Shown here one piece after another: positions 43,404-53,735 of a stretch of DNA of 64,000 nt. Source of the stretch: Phialophora verrucosa (Eukaryota; Ascomycota; Eurotiomycetes; Chaetothyriales; Herpotrichiellaceae); assembly GCA_002099365.1 (NCBI GenBank), contig MSED01000015.1, positions 2,976,001 through 3,040,000 on the forward strand, given 5' to 3'. Position numbers and translations under genes: made by a program. How positions within the stretch are numbered: position 1 is the stretch's first letter; every line of letters begins with the position of its first letter. Under the pieces are notes generated by a model that had not been told where the DNA came from, did no database searches, and worked only from the letters and a program-made list of their open reading frames with translations.

Positions 43404-43865
43404 TGCGAAGTTGTCGGTAAGTGGTCGCTCTTGATGCTGCTGTCAATCAAGCCGAGCTGTAGCACATGCCTGCGCGGGAAGCCGTGTACTGTATCTAACG
43501 ATGAAAGTATTCGCGGGCGATGGGGAGGAGCCTCAGACGACGGGGGCGATCCTGCTATTCTAGTCTCTGAGGGAAGGGACCCTCTACACGGTAACCAAGC
43601 TTGTGAATGGTATCTTTATCAAGGCGGGCGGAGAGCGATGGTGAAAGTCGTGGGAACAGCCAAACTCGGTTAGCGGTGGTGAGGGCATCGAGTTTCCATC
43701 TTTTCTGCCCTCCAAGGAACTTATTCCTTCCCATCTTTCTCTCAATGCCGGCGTTTCAGTCGCTCCTTTAATTTTGGCCTGATAGAATCTTTACATTTTG
43801 CTTAACACTTCAGGTTTTAATCTGATACAGCTGGCTTGATTTGTCTCCACAAGGTTGAGAAGGGA
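43404..43865. other. Divergent promoter between Vps17 and Mef2
   Basis: About 460 bases between divergent starts, forming a shared promoter region. No gene, repeat or clear core element is visible. Confidence 0.5.
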
Positions 43866-46532
43866 ATGAAAGTCCAACATGGCCGGCCGATTTTATACTC
43901 CGCTCTAAATCAAACACTGCGACCATATCCATGGTGTCGAATCTTGTTTCGGAGAGCGGCTCCCTCATGTCGGAATTATGCAGCTGTTGCAGCAACAGAG
44001 GCGGTACAATCGTCACGGACGAGAAATATCGGTATTATCGCTCACATCGATGCTGGCAAGACGACTACTACGGAGCGTATGCTCTACTACAGCGGTCACA
44101 CTCGACGGATAGGTGACGTGGACGAGGGGTCGACTGTGACCGACTTCCTGCCTGCCGAGCGAGCGAGAGGCATCACCATTCAATCTGCAGCTATCACGTT
44201 CGAGTGGCCTCCGCCACATGTCGCGGTCCACGAAGATGGTGGTGACTTAAGCCTTCAACCTCGTTCTCGCTTCCCACATACTATCAACCTAATCGACACT
44301 CCGGGACACGCCGACTTCACTTTCGAAGTCCGCCGTTCCTTGCGTATCTTGGACGGCGCCGTTTGCATTCTCGATGGTGTCGCAGGAGTCGAAGCCCAGA
44401 CCGAGCAAGTGTGGGTTCAGGCAGGTGAATGGAAAATACCACGCATAGCCTACATCAACAAGCTCGATCGTGATGGTGCCGCTTTTGGTCGAACAGTCCG
44501 TGAAATTGGCTCACGGTTAGGTGGATGGCCGGCCGTATGTCAAATCCCTTGGTTTGAGGGCGGAAAGGGCCGGTTCACCGGCGTGGCCGATGTGGTCAAC
44601 CTCGAGGGGCTCCTCTATGAGTATGGAGGAGATGGCAAGCAGATCCAACGCTATAGCCTCTCACAGTTGGAAGAACAACATTCAGAGCTTGCTCAAGAGT
44701 TGAGGCGTGCGAGAACTGCTCTGGTCGAACTTTTGAGCGAGCACGATGACCAAATGGTCGAAGCATTTTTTGAGGCAGAAGAGGACCATCTCAAGGTCAC
44801 TCCTGCCCAGATCTGGGACAGTCTGCGCAGGTCTTTACTCTTCCCTCAGAGCAGGGTCATCCCAGTTTTTGCGGGCGCCAGTTTCCGCAATATTGGTGTT
44901 CAGCCACTCCTAGATGCTGTCAACAACTTGCTTCCGTCGCCCGAAGAACGTCCAGATCCAGAGTTGAGCCTTGGGCTCATTCACGGGGGGCTTTCACAGC
45001 TGATCCGAGGTGAACTGTCGCTCACAAAGGGCGCACTGAAGCATAACAAGAAGAGCTCTATTTCTCCGATGATCGTGGCCGGTAAAGCGCTACAGGGCTG
45101 TGCTTTGGCCTTCAAAGTGGTCAATGATCCAAGGAAGGGCATGCTGGTCTACATTCGTGTATATTCAGGCACAATAGAACGCAACGCTACGCTCTTCAAT
45201 ACCAACCTCCAAAACTCGGAAAAAGCAACAACGCTGCTCCGCATGTATGCGAATGAGTCCGTCCCTGTTTCGTCGCTTCGGGCAGGGGAAATCGGGGTTA
45301 TCGCTGGGTCGAAATTTGCAAGAACAGGCGACACTCTTATATCCTACGCTGGTAACAAGGCTACGCCTCCTGACCCTCTGCATAAATTGGAACTTCGGCC
45401 CATCAAAGTGCCACCCCCAGTCTTCTTTGCGGCCATTGAACCCAACAGCCTACGAGAAGAAAAAGACATGCACGAGAAGCTGGCGCTCCTGTTGCGGGAG
45501 GATCCCAGTCTGCATATTTCGCAGGACGAAGACACTGGGCAAACCCACATCAGCGGTATGGGAGAGCTGCATCTTGAGATTGCCCAAGATCGCCTCGTCC
45601 ATGAGCTGAAAGCAAAAGCACGAATGGGCAAGATTGCGATCGGCTACCGAGAAACCCTTCCTGACCCTTCTGGGACAATCACAAAGATATTCGAAGGCGA
45701 ACGTGCAGCCACAAAGGGCAAAGCAGGATGCTCTGCGAAAGTTGAACCTTTGGCGGATGAGGTTGACGGGAGTGTCGGTGACACTGAAGATGTGTTCGTC
45801 CATGAGCAGGATGGCAATGTGGTGGTCATCGAGACACCCACTCTGGACCGACGCGGGCGACCTGTGGACAGTGACGCGCCGGGGTTGCCACCACATCTTT
45901 TGCCTCCGGAAGTTCACACTGCATGTTTGAACGGCGCGCTGGCAGCGTTGAGTCGCGGTCCGTCATGGTCGTATCCGATGCGAAACACAAAAGTCACATT
46001 GACGCTGCGCCCAGACGAGCATATTTTTGGCTCCGAAACGACGTACCCATCCTTGACGGCGGCGGCTCGACTAGCTACCATCGCGGCTTTCAGGGATGCC
46101 ACCAAGAGCAGTCCTTGCTCGTTGATGGAGCCTGTGATGAACGTGGACATCAACGTGGACGAAGTGAATCTAGGCAACGTCATTTCAGACATCTCCTCAG
46201 GCCGTGGCGGCCACATTGTCTCACTGGGAGATCATGAAGAGGAGCAAGCCCAAGCAGGCAATGTTGCCAAACGGATAGACGTGTCCAAAATATATGCGCC
46301 AAAGGATCCTTTCGAGTCCGGGTCGTCGTTGTCAGGAGAGAATCACCAAAGGGTGAGCTTTCAGCGGACGGTCAAGGCCAAGGTCCCCCTGAAGGAGATG
46401 GTTGGATATCTCAAACATCTCCGGAGCATGACTGGTGGAAGGGGCACGTTTGTGATGAGTGTAGACCGCTTTGAGAAAGTGACCGGCGCCCGTGAAAAGG
46501 CTCTTGTCGCGGAACTGCGAGGTGATGTCTGA
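43866..46532 (+). CDS. mef2: Mitochondrial elongation factor G2 / ribosome-releasing factor 2
   Basis: A single-exon gene of 888 residues; the ATG at 43866 is the first in the frame. The first ~50 residues are basic and hydroxylated without acids (LFRRAAPSCRNYAA), a good mitochondrial presequence. GTPase motifs follow: G1 AHIDAGKTTTTERM, switch RARGITIQSA, G3 DTPGHADF and G4 NKLDRDG. The EF-G domains II-V are present, with MGELHLEIAQDRL and PVMNVDINVDEVNLGNVISD. EF-G2 works with ribosome recycling factor to split the mitochondrial ribosome after termination rather than to move tRNAs. An inserted stretch of about 70 residues (KIFEGERAATKGKAG onward) separates domain IV strands, as in other fungal Mef2. 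Assignment to Mef2 rather than Mef1 rests on overall pattern and is likely, not proven. Confidence 0.9.
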   Translation: MKVQHGRPILYSALNQTLRPYPWCRILFRRAAPSCRNYAAVAATEAVQSSRTRNIGIIAHIDAGKTTTTERMLYYSGHTRRIGDVDEGSTVTDFLPAERARGITIQSAAITFEWPPPHVAVHEDGGDLSLQPRSRFPHTINLIDTPGHADFTFEVRRSLRILDGAVCILDGVAGVEAQTEQVWVQAGEWKIPRIAYINKLDRDGAAFGRTVREIGSRLGGWPAVCQIPWFEGGKGRFTGVADVVNLEGLLYEYGGDGKQIQRYSLSQLEEQHSELAQELRRARTALVELLSEHDDQMVEAFFEAEEDHLKVTPAQIWDSLRRSLLFPQSRVIPVFAGASFRNIGVQPLLDAVNNLLPSPEERPDPELSLGLIHGGLSQLIRGELSLTKGALKHNKKSSISPMIVAGKALQGCALAFKVVNDPRKGMLVYIRVYSGTIERNATLFNTNLQNSEKATTLLRMYANESVPVSSLRAGEIGVIAGSKFARTGDTLISYAGNKATPPDPLHKLELRPIKVPPPVFFAAIEPNSLREEKDMHEKLALLLREDPSLHISQDEDTGQTHISGMGELHLEIAQDRLVHELKAKARMGKIAIGYRETLPDPSGTITKIFEGERAATKGKAGCSAKVEPLADEVDGSVGDTEDVFVHEQDGNVVVIETPTLDRRGRPVDSDAPGLPPHLLPPEVHTACLNGALAALSRGPSWSYPMRNTKVTLTLRPDEHIFGSETTYPSLTAAARLATIAAFRDATKSSPCSLMEPVMNVDINVDEVNLGNVISDISSGRGGHIVSLGDHEEEQAQAGNVAKRIDVSKIYAPKDPFESGSSLSGENHQRVSFQRTVKAKVPLKEMVGYLKHLRSMTGGRGTFVMSVDRFEKVTGAREKALVAELRGDV

Positions 46533-46840
46533 TGATATAGCCTGTATTATAGATTTGCTCCAGCTGTCAGATGTCAGCTGTGGGCACCCAAGCCAGATTG
46601 GCCAGCCGGTCTAGAATTGTACCAACAACGTGGAACCTCACTCTCTAAAGCACTACACCAGGCATTTGCGATCACTGAGGACCTTGAACTCTATTTACCC
46701 GTATATCTGATACAATTATAAAGCCATCTGAGCATGCATAGACGAGCGAGCTAACGCCGCGAGAGGTCGAGAGACGTGCGCACACGAACAACTTCCACCC
46801 CGCGGCCTGGAGCCCGAATCACGAGAGACTCAAATACAAG
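46533..46840. other. Short intergenic region upstream of the ArfGAP gene
   Basis: About 310 bases between two plus-strand genes, containing 3' flank of Mef2 and the ArfGAP promoter. TACAATTATAAAGCC near 46712 includes a TATAAA, about 125 bases before the ATG, which could be the core promoter. Confidence 0.45.
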
Positions 46841-48297
46841 ATGGCCGCGAAGGCGAATTTCGAGGTGAACCAGGAGACCAGGAGCAAGGTAGTCCCTTTA
46901 ACGCATTGCTATCTGACCCTCTCTGACTCTGCCTTCTAGCTTGCAGCACTGGGGAAGAAAGAAGGTGCCGGCAATGACAGGTGTTGCGACTGCGGCGCCC
47001 CTTCACCACAATGGGTGAGTCTCTCTCGACGCCGTGCTCGACTGCAAAATCACGGTACGCAAAGTATTGTTTGTCTATCTAACTAACGCGGCTTCTGTCT
47101 CTACAGGCTTCACCCAAGTTCTCGACGTTTATCTGCCTACAATGTGCGGGCGTGCATCGCGGCTTAGGCGTGCACGTCTCCTTCGTGCGCTCCATCTCCA
47201 TGGACGCCTTCAAAGAGGCCGAGCTCCTCCGCATGGAACGCGGCGGCAACAAAGCCTGGCAAGATTTCTACAACAAGAACACCACGTCGTTACCCTTTGA
47301 CGAAGCCACGATAAAAGAACGATACGACTCGGAAGTGGGCGAGGAGTGGAAAGAGCGGTTGACGTGCCAGGTCGAGGACCGAGCATTTGACAAGGCTGCT
47401 TTTCAGAAAGAGAGACAGGCCATACTACAAAAACAGGCGAGCCGGTCCGCCACGCCTTCTGGAGGCGTCAGGAATCATGCTGCTGCCGTCTCGAGCACCC
47501 CTTCGGGCCCTGGCAGTCGGACAGCGTCTCCCGCGCCCAGGGGCCGTATACCCGCCGACCAAAAGGCCCAGAACGAAGCATATTTCTCGCGGATGGGCGA
47601 GGCCAATGCCTCGAGACCGGACAATCTACCCCCCAGTCAGGGTGGGAAGTACAGTGGTTTCGGCAGCGCGATGCCCGAGCCTGTGGACAGGCCAGGGGGT
47701 GGTGGGGGGATCGCGGACGAACTTACGAAGGACCCCGTCGCCGCCATCACCAAGGGCTTCGGCTGGTTGGGCGGTATGGTGAGCAAGCAAGCCAAGCTGG
47801 TGAACGACTCGTACATCCAGCCGACGGCCAAAAATGTAAGTCTAGCTGGCATGCATGCATGCATGCATGCCACTCGTCCCCAACCGGAATTGAATCGAAC
47901 CGAACGACATACTGTACGGAGTACAGCGCCGGTGGATGAAATGGCATGACGTGACTGGCACTAACGACCGCTTCTCCAGATCGCCGCCTCAGACCTCGCA
48001 TCGCAAGCCCAAAAGGCTGCGCTGGCTGCTGGTCAGGGTATCCAGTCCGGCGCCCGGGGAGCCGCGCAATCGTTCAACAAATTCGTCGAAGGCCAGGACG
48101 AAAGGGCAGCCTCGTCCGCCGCGTCGAGGAACGTAGAGCCCGAAAAGAAAGACTTTTGGGATAGTTTCGGACAGGGAGGCGGAGGAGGCGGTGCCAGTAG
48201 CATCGGCACCAGCGCGCTGAGGAAGACGACTTCAGGTTCCCCGGCAGCGAACCCGCCGCGGAAGACAAAGGAGGATGGATGGGGCGAGGACTGGTGA
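46841..48297 (+). CDS. gcs1: ADP-ribosylation factor GTPase-activating protein (Gcs1/ArfGAP1 type)
   Basis: Four exons, 46841..46888, 46940..47014, 47107..47835 and 47980..48297, give 389 residues. The protein stimulates GTP hydrolysis by Arf1 at the Golgi to drive COPI uncoating. The ArfGAP zinc finger has C31-x2-C34-x16-C51-x2-C54 and the arginine finger is R59 in GVHRGLGVHVS. The second intron falls inside the finger, after PSPQW. The middle section is Ala/Ser/Pro-rich. Around residue 230 and in the last exon are Gly/Ser/Thr-rich helices that may form amphipathic lipid-sensing (ALPS-type) motifs. The C-terminus, FWDSFGQGG and DGWGEDW, is typical of the Gcs1/ArfGAP1 group. The third intron contains a (GCAT)n tract. 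Intron joins keep the frame throughout. Confidence 0.93.
47849..47870. repeat. (GCAT)n tract inside an ArfGAP intron
   Basis: Five and a half GCAT units, GCATGCATGCATGCATGCATGC, near the 5' end of the 144-base third intron. The tract is self-complementary and may vary in length between strains. Confidence 0.9.
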
Positions 48298-49131
48298 GGC
48301 GCGGCCGTGTACCCTGCATCTTCATCCTGGTTTTGGATTGTGGGTGAGGAGGGTTCGGGACGTTGCAATCCGTCACGGATCAGATCTGGCGTATGCCATT
48401 TTCCGCATCTACGTCGACATCTATATCTCGGTCTGTGTCGTCGTCTGCGTCTGCACTTACATCATTTGCCTCTATTGGTCTGTCGATTGGATAGACGGGA
48501 CGAACACGAACACGCAAACGCAAACGCACACGCGGGCTGCAAGCCGCCAGTAATTACTTTTGCACCGGCTGGTTGCAGGGCAAGCAACTCAATGCAACAC
48601 AATACAGATCAATGCAATGCAATGCAATACGATAAAATACGATACAACGCCATGCCATGCCATCCGACGCGATATAATGCAATGCAGCGAAAAGGGTATT
48701 TCGCACTTGGTCCGTTGTCATGCTGCGTAGGATAAGTGTTTCCGTTGATGAGGCTCTCTATCCTCATACAGTACCGTCCAGAATACAAAACACCACGTCC
48801 GCAAGTGTAGTTCGATCCACGTGCTATGTTTGAAGATTCGACACTCGACGCGACGGACTCGAAGACCTTGGGATGATGACGACCTGAAACGCTTTCCACT
48901 CGTCATCATTTGGCATACATACATCCAACATACCTGTGAAGCTCGCGATAGGGGAACCAACTCAACAATTACATAGTGTACAGTAACTTTCATCCTTTCG
49001 ATTTTCCGATCTGCGTGGGGAGGTAGGTTGCAGGTCTATGTTCCGCTCGACGACGTCGTCGTGATCTCAGGAGAGAGGGATAGGATCGAGGGCGCTCGAA
49101 CCTCGCCCCGCCCCATGGATCACATGAACAA
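48298..49131. other. Intergenic region between convergent genes
   Basis: About 830 bases between the stops of the ArfGAP gene (+) and the Acinus-like gene (-). It contains CGCAAACGCAAACGCACACGC (near 48512) and a run of degenerate five-base repeats at 48590-48689. No gene is supported. Confidence 0.5.
48590..48689. repeat. Degenerate AATGC / CCATG / ATACG short repeats
   Basis: About 100 bases composed of pentamer-like units: CAATG repeated, then ATACGATAAAATACGATACAA, then GCCATGCCATGCCAT, then AATGCAATGC. It looks like an old simple-sequence tract that has diversified. Lies in the 3' intergenic space. Confidence 0.7.
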
Positions 49132-51132
49132 TCATCGTGCGCTGCCTCCTCGCCACGAATCCACAGCCCTTCCACCATAAGGTCCTCCGCGCCCTCTCCC
49201 TCTGAATCCCCTGTCGCCGCCAACTAATCTCTCCTGGCCTCTCCTGCCGTGCCCGAATTCCGGACCTTTATCCACCCACTCGTCTCGGTCTTTCGATTTC
49301 TCAAAAGAATACCGCTTCATGCCTTCGTCGCCGGTACGGCCCAGCTCGGGGTATCGAGCGTGTAGCCCACGGAACATGGCCAATCTCTCCGCCGCAACGG
49401 AAGAGGGCACAGGTTTGTAATACAGTTTCGGCTTTGCAGCGGTGGAATTGAAGAGCTCATCGAGTGCTTTGAAGCCTCTGCCGGGGTCGGAGCCGGCGCC
49501 CTTAGGTCCAGTGGGTGGTGCTCGCGGTCGATCACGGTCTCTGCCTCGATCATCGCGTTGGACAAGCGCGGCACGATCGGGATGAACACCAGTGGGGGGA
49601 GGAGCTAAGCCTGATGGTTGTCTATCAAGAGACATGCGTGATCCGCGACTCGGTTCCAGAGGCGGCCGCGGCTTTGTGGTATCCACTTCTTGGAATATTG
49701 CTTGTATGCCGTCTCCTCGGTCTTCGTAGACGACTTCGAAGACGCGACGACCGGCGCTGCCGCCTCGCCCGAAGCCGCTTTCTGTCTCTTGATCGATCCA
49801 CGACTGGATCTTGTCATCTGGGATGTAGTCGACGAATAGCGGCTCGCGTGAGCCCTCTTCTGGGAATCTCACACCATGCATAGCCGAGCGAACGCGAGAT
49901 GCAGCTGACACGGAGGTGAAAGAGACGAACGCATGCGATTTGATGTTGTCCAGGTAGAATGCGGTAATGGGATCAGAGTCATCGGAGGAGCGAGTTTTGG
50001 TCTTGGAGATGATATGGCTGCGGAATACCTGGGGTTGAATGGGTCGCTTGAGTCTGCTGATGTATAACGAGGACGTCGCAGGATGGATGGCCGGCGGAAT
50101 GTCACGTTCTTCGGACGGACTTCTTGATCTAGACGGGGACCTCGATGGAATCACTTCCTGTGGCACTGACGGGGCCAGGGGACTGCCCTGTGAAGCAGGG
50201 GGTGGTTCAGTAGCCGCGGGGATTGCATCTATTTCCTTGACAAGGACAGCAGGAGGTTTACCAACTGTAGGTTCCATGCGGATATCTTTCGCAAGTTCGG
50301 TTGTTGTATCCACCTGTTCTAGGGCTTCCTGAGTCGTTGCTTCCGTTGCTTCTCCATTCAGTCTCGCTCTCTTGCGGGCGACCTCCTCGGCGGAGGGAAC
50401 CGGCGTGGCACTTCGCTTCCTTCTGTGTCTTTGATCCTCCGCAAGGTCACTGGATGGTATCTGGGACGTACGCGGTGTGCTCGAGTCTGACGGAAGTTGC
50501 GACGGTTGCGGCGTAGATGATGAGGCAAGCTTGGGGCTCGAAGCGGATTGATCAGCCGTGGTGGTCTCTCCATCGGTCTGCTGCACTTCCTGGCTAGGAG
50601 CCTGCTGTTCATCGTGGTCTCCCTCTACAGTTTCCTGCAGCCTCTTCCCCTCTACCTTGCCGCCGACTGGCTCGGGCTCTGGCACCAACAGCGCGTCCTT
50701 TACACCTGCGTCAGCGGTAGGGGTGGGAACTTCAGGAGCAGCCTCTTCCCCCCTCTCCGAGTGTTTCTCCGTGCGGCGTTCTTCCTCCTGAAGCGCCGAA
50801 GGGACGTTCGCTTCGGTAGAGTCTTCTTGATCCAAAATTGCTGCTTCTCCGCCCTCTTTCTCCGGTGGTCTCTTATTCTCGGCGTCGCTCACATCGGGGT
50901 TGGTATCGTGAGTCTGCGGGTTCTCGCCGCCGGCGCGCGGTACAGGTTCTTCACCAGCCATTTCACCATCTTGGTCCTGGACATCTTCGCTCGCTCCTTT
51001 GCTGTCTTGCGCCTCGTACTCCTCGAGTTTGTCGATGTATTGCTGTTTCAATTTGAGCCCGGTGATGGGGATATCACGCGACTTGCACTCCTCCTTCAGG
51101 TCAGTGACCTTGTACTTGCGCCAGTCCGTCAT
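49132..51132 (-). CDS. Acinus-like SAP-domain RNA-binding protein
   Basis: A single-exon gene of 666 residues. The N-terminal SAP motif spans about residues 3-40 (WRKYKVTDLKEECKSRDIP). A long Glu/Ser/Thr/Pro-rich disordered region follows (40-340). An RRM-like domain is at about 350-450 (SSLYISRLKRPIQPQVF and SHAFVSFTSVSAASRVRSAM). Further on LDELFNSTAAKPKLYYKPVP matches the RNPS1-SAP18-binding (RSB) motif of Acinus, and the end is an RGG-rich tail (RGFRGRGRGGPYGGR). This domain order, SAP-RRM-RSB, is that of Acinus, the scaffold of the ASAP complex linked to splicing and the exon junction. It is therefore probably nuclear. That the complex works the same way in this fungus is inference. The gene converges on the ArfGAP gene. 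Confidence 0.85.
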   Translation of the reverse strand: MTDWRKYKVTDLKEECKSRDIPITGLKLKQQYIDKLEEYEAQDSKGASEDVQDQDGEMAGEEPVPRAGGENPQTHDTNPDVSDAENKRPPEKEGGEAAILDQEDSTEANVPSALQEEERRTEKHSERGEEAAPEVPTPTADAGVKDALLVPEPEPVGGKVEGKRLQETVEGDHDEQQAPSQEVQQTDGETTTADQSASSPKLASSSTPQPSQLPSDSSTPRTSQIPSSDLAEDQRHRRKRSATPVPSAEEVARKRARLNGEATEATTQEALEQVDTTTELAKDIRMEPTVGKPPAVLVKEIDAIPAATEPPPASQGSPLAPSVPQEVIPSRSPSRSRSPSEERDIPPAIHPATSSLYISRLKRPIQPQVFRSHIISKTKTRSSDDSDPITAFYLDNIKSHAFVSFTSVSAASRVRSAMHGVRFPEEGSREPLFVDYIPDDKIQSWIDQETESGFGRGGSAGRRVFEVVYEDRGDGIQAIFQEVDTTKPRPPLEPSRGSRMSLDRQPSGLAPPPTGVHPDRAALVQRDDRGRDRDRPRAPPTGPKGAGSDPGRGFKALDELFNSTAAKPKLYYKPVPSSVAAERLAMFRGLHARYPELGRTGDEGMKRYSFEKSKDRDEWVDKGPEFGHGRRGQERLVGGDRGFRGRGRGGPYGGRAVDSWRGGSAR

Positions 51133-52503
51133 GGTGTGGAGTAATGCTTGGGAGAGAATTCGCAGAGTTACATGAGAAAGCCAGATTGATCCGGAGGATG
51201 CAGATATGTGCCATTTGTTGAATCGCAGTCAAAATCTGTCCATCTCTGCAAAATGCGCCCTAAACTCGTGAGATTGAATTGCGACGCGTGACGTAGTGCT
51301 TGGCGCCTTTTCAAAGTCGCTGTGTTTCATTCACCTCTTACTTTCGCCTCATTTCAGCATATTCAAAAGCCCTATTCCGCTGGGCTACCAGTACCTCGTA
51401 CACGGATATCAATCTTGATAGTCTGCTGGACTTGTAAGGCCTCGTATATTAGGCTTTTCAGTCACCCGAAGATGCAGTCTCCCAGTGATGCCTCTGCAAA
51501 CTCCCGCCTTGCGTTTCCAATCCCTGGCGTGCGTGAGTGATCTGACCCTACGAGGAGTCCCCTCCCTTATTGCGCGCCTACCTCTTCACCGTTACCTTAC
51601 CGCTGAACTGCGAAACAATGGACCGAACTCTTTGCTTTAGGCGAGATCGCTCAGCACCGGTTCTCACTATCTCGGCAACTCTGGCACCGCAAGAGGCACT
51701 TCACTCAATCCTGAAAGCGCCAGATCTCAGGGCCGAGAGGCAAACGCCTTCTGCCACTACTAGTCGATCTCAATTACAAGCCCTTGTGCCACTACGAGTA
51801 CTGTGGCTTGAAGCTACCGGGTAGTGGCTTCATCCACGTGGAGCTCGCTTCGGCCTCGATGCGTCCGAGAAGAAGCCGACCATGTCTCACCGTTGAGCCG
51901 CTCTAGTATCTACTCGGGCTAGCCTCGCCAGCCTTGCCGTTATGAAACGGAATCCCATACTGCGACTGCCTCAACTTTGACGACTTGCAAAGCCATGGCC
52001 TCGGTCAACCATCCTGGGTCCAATTTGCCAATAACCTTCGTGACGTTCGATCTCTCTTCTGAAGCATCGAGTTACTCCGTCAAGCAGTCGATGACGCCAT
52101 ATTCTTGCTGGTCAACACTCGCCTGTCCGGCCAAGCTCGCCGAACCGCGTCAAAGTTAACTTGGCGGGCATGTATCAGGTACTTCTCGACGTCCTCGCCT
52201 CCAGAATTTCCCGCTGCACTTGATCTCAATCTCCTTTCAACGACGGTTACGCTAATATCTGTCTTGGCCAAGGACAGCTGTGACAACAGGGTAGCAAGAT
52301 TATGTTGGATATAAAGGGCACTCGAGCCTGATCATGGTCTGATTCTCTTTCCCATCCGCATCAAACAATTCGCTCTTTCGTCTTTCTTGCACATCCCACC
52401 GCTGGTCGGTACATTCGTTTCTCACGCGAGCTAGTCTCTCTTTTACAACTTTCTGAACTCGCTCTTCGATCTTTACTTGCATTTTCCGCATCACAACTTG
52501 AAC
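51133..52503. other. 1.4 kb intergenic region with a TATA promoter
   Basis: Between the divergent starts of the Acinus-like gene and the secreted-protein gene. TATAAA at 52310-52315 precedes a CT-rich leader for the latter. Nothing else coding or repeated is convincing; scattered frames have no recognisable content. Confidence 0.5.
52310..52315 (+). promoter_or_regulatory. TATA box of the secreted-protein gene
   Basis: TATAAA in the context GGATATAAAGGGC, 189 bases before the ATG at 52504. The following leader is strongly C/T-rich. This arrangement is common for highly expressed fungal genes. Confidence 0.5.
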
Positions 52504-53735
52504 ATGTTCGCCAAAGCAACCGCAATTGCCGCCTTGCTGGCCGTTGCTCAAGCTCGATTCGGCCAGGAACAAATCCCTATCCCTGCAATTGCTGCTGTCC
52601 AAGGTGGTGCTCCTGGCGTGGCTCCAACGATTGCTGGGGCCGCCGTGAGCGATCTACTTGCGGGGAGCAATGCCTGCGACAAGCTCAAGCGTGGTGATCA
52701 AATCATTGCCGAACTCGGCACGGGAGCGGATGCCATCGCCGCCGCCATTGGCATGGTTGCTGCCGAGAAGAACTTCAACCCCTTCGCCCAGTCGATCCCC
52801 ACAATCTGCAATGACCCTACTTTGCCAGCCACGGATATCCTCCGAGGTATCACACCCCAGATCGACCCTGCAGTCACCGGTTCGGACATTGCCAATGCCT
52901 TATCTGCTAGCACCCAAGCGACTCCCCTTGATGCCACGGGCAAGAGCGTGGCCGATTTGTTGGCAGAGAACGGATTCACTGATTTCATCGCCCAAGCTGC
53001 CGATGGAACTACAAGTGCTGTTGACGCTGGGGGAGCAACCGGCGGGGCAGATGACAGTGATGCCGCTTCGACAGACGTCGAGACAAGCACCGCGGCCGCG
53101 GCCACAACTGCTGTTGCTACTGCTTGTGGAGCGGTAGAAACTACTGGTACGTTTTACTCTACCGGACTTTGCGCTCGACACAGCTAACGTACTCCAGCTG
53201 CGGCTGCAGTTACTGATGTTGCCGACGCCTCTACTACGACTGCTGTTGCTGCTGCCGAGACTACAACGGCCGCAGCTGACGGTGCCGCCGAGACTTCAGA
53301 TGTGGCTGGCGCCGACTTTGGACTCTGCGTCCCCACGATGAAGTTCGAAGGAGGCCTGCGTGGACGCCCTGCCACAGAATTCACTTTCCTGCCGATTGAC
53401 CCTCTCGTTGCCCAAGGTCAACAAGAGGCATTGAATCCAAGTACGTACCCTCCGGGGATAATTCCTCCTTCCATGAAGCTGACGGTTCGCTACTAGACAT
53501 CATTACGAACAGAATCTGCGACCAGTTGACCAACGTCTGCGAAGCCAACGATGCAGCCAAGACTTTGTGCGAGTCTGTGCAGGCCCAGATCCTAGCGTTG
53601 GGAACTCGGGACAAGACCACAGCTGACACCTGGAACACTGCCCTTGGCTTCCCTGGCACGGTCACTAACCCAGATGGTGGCCCGGCTGAGCCACCTGCGA
53701 AGATGAGAATGGTTCGCTCCTACAAGCCATCCTAG
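52504..53735 (+). CDS. Secreted Ala/Thr-rich cysteine-containing protein of unknown function
   Basis: Three exons, 52504..53146, 53198..53440 and 53497..53735, give 374 residues. A signal peptide is clear (MFAKATAIAALLAVAQA, cleaved near residue 17). The mature N-terminal half starts RFGQEQIPIPAI and contains NACDKLKRGDQIIAELGTGA and FNPFAQSIPTICNDP. It resembles a conserved fungal secreted family whose members, as far as I recall, carry misleading names in databases. An Ala/Thr/Asp-rich low-complexity linker (about 170-245) follows, with the first intron inside it. The C-terminal part has LCVPTMKFEGGLRGRPATEF and a Cys-containing helix (ICDQLTNVCEANDAAKTLC). Seven Cys remain after the signal peptide, an odd number. 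No GPI-anchor signal or enzyme motif is evident. A TATA box and CT-rich leader suggest strong expression. Function unknown. Confidence 0.85.
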
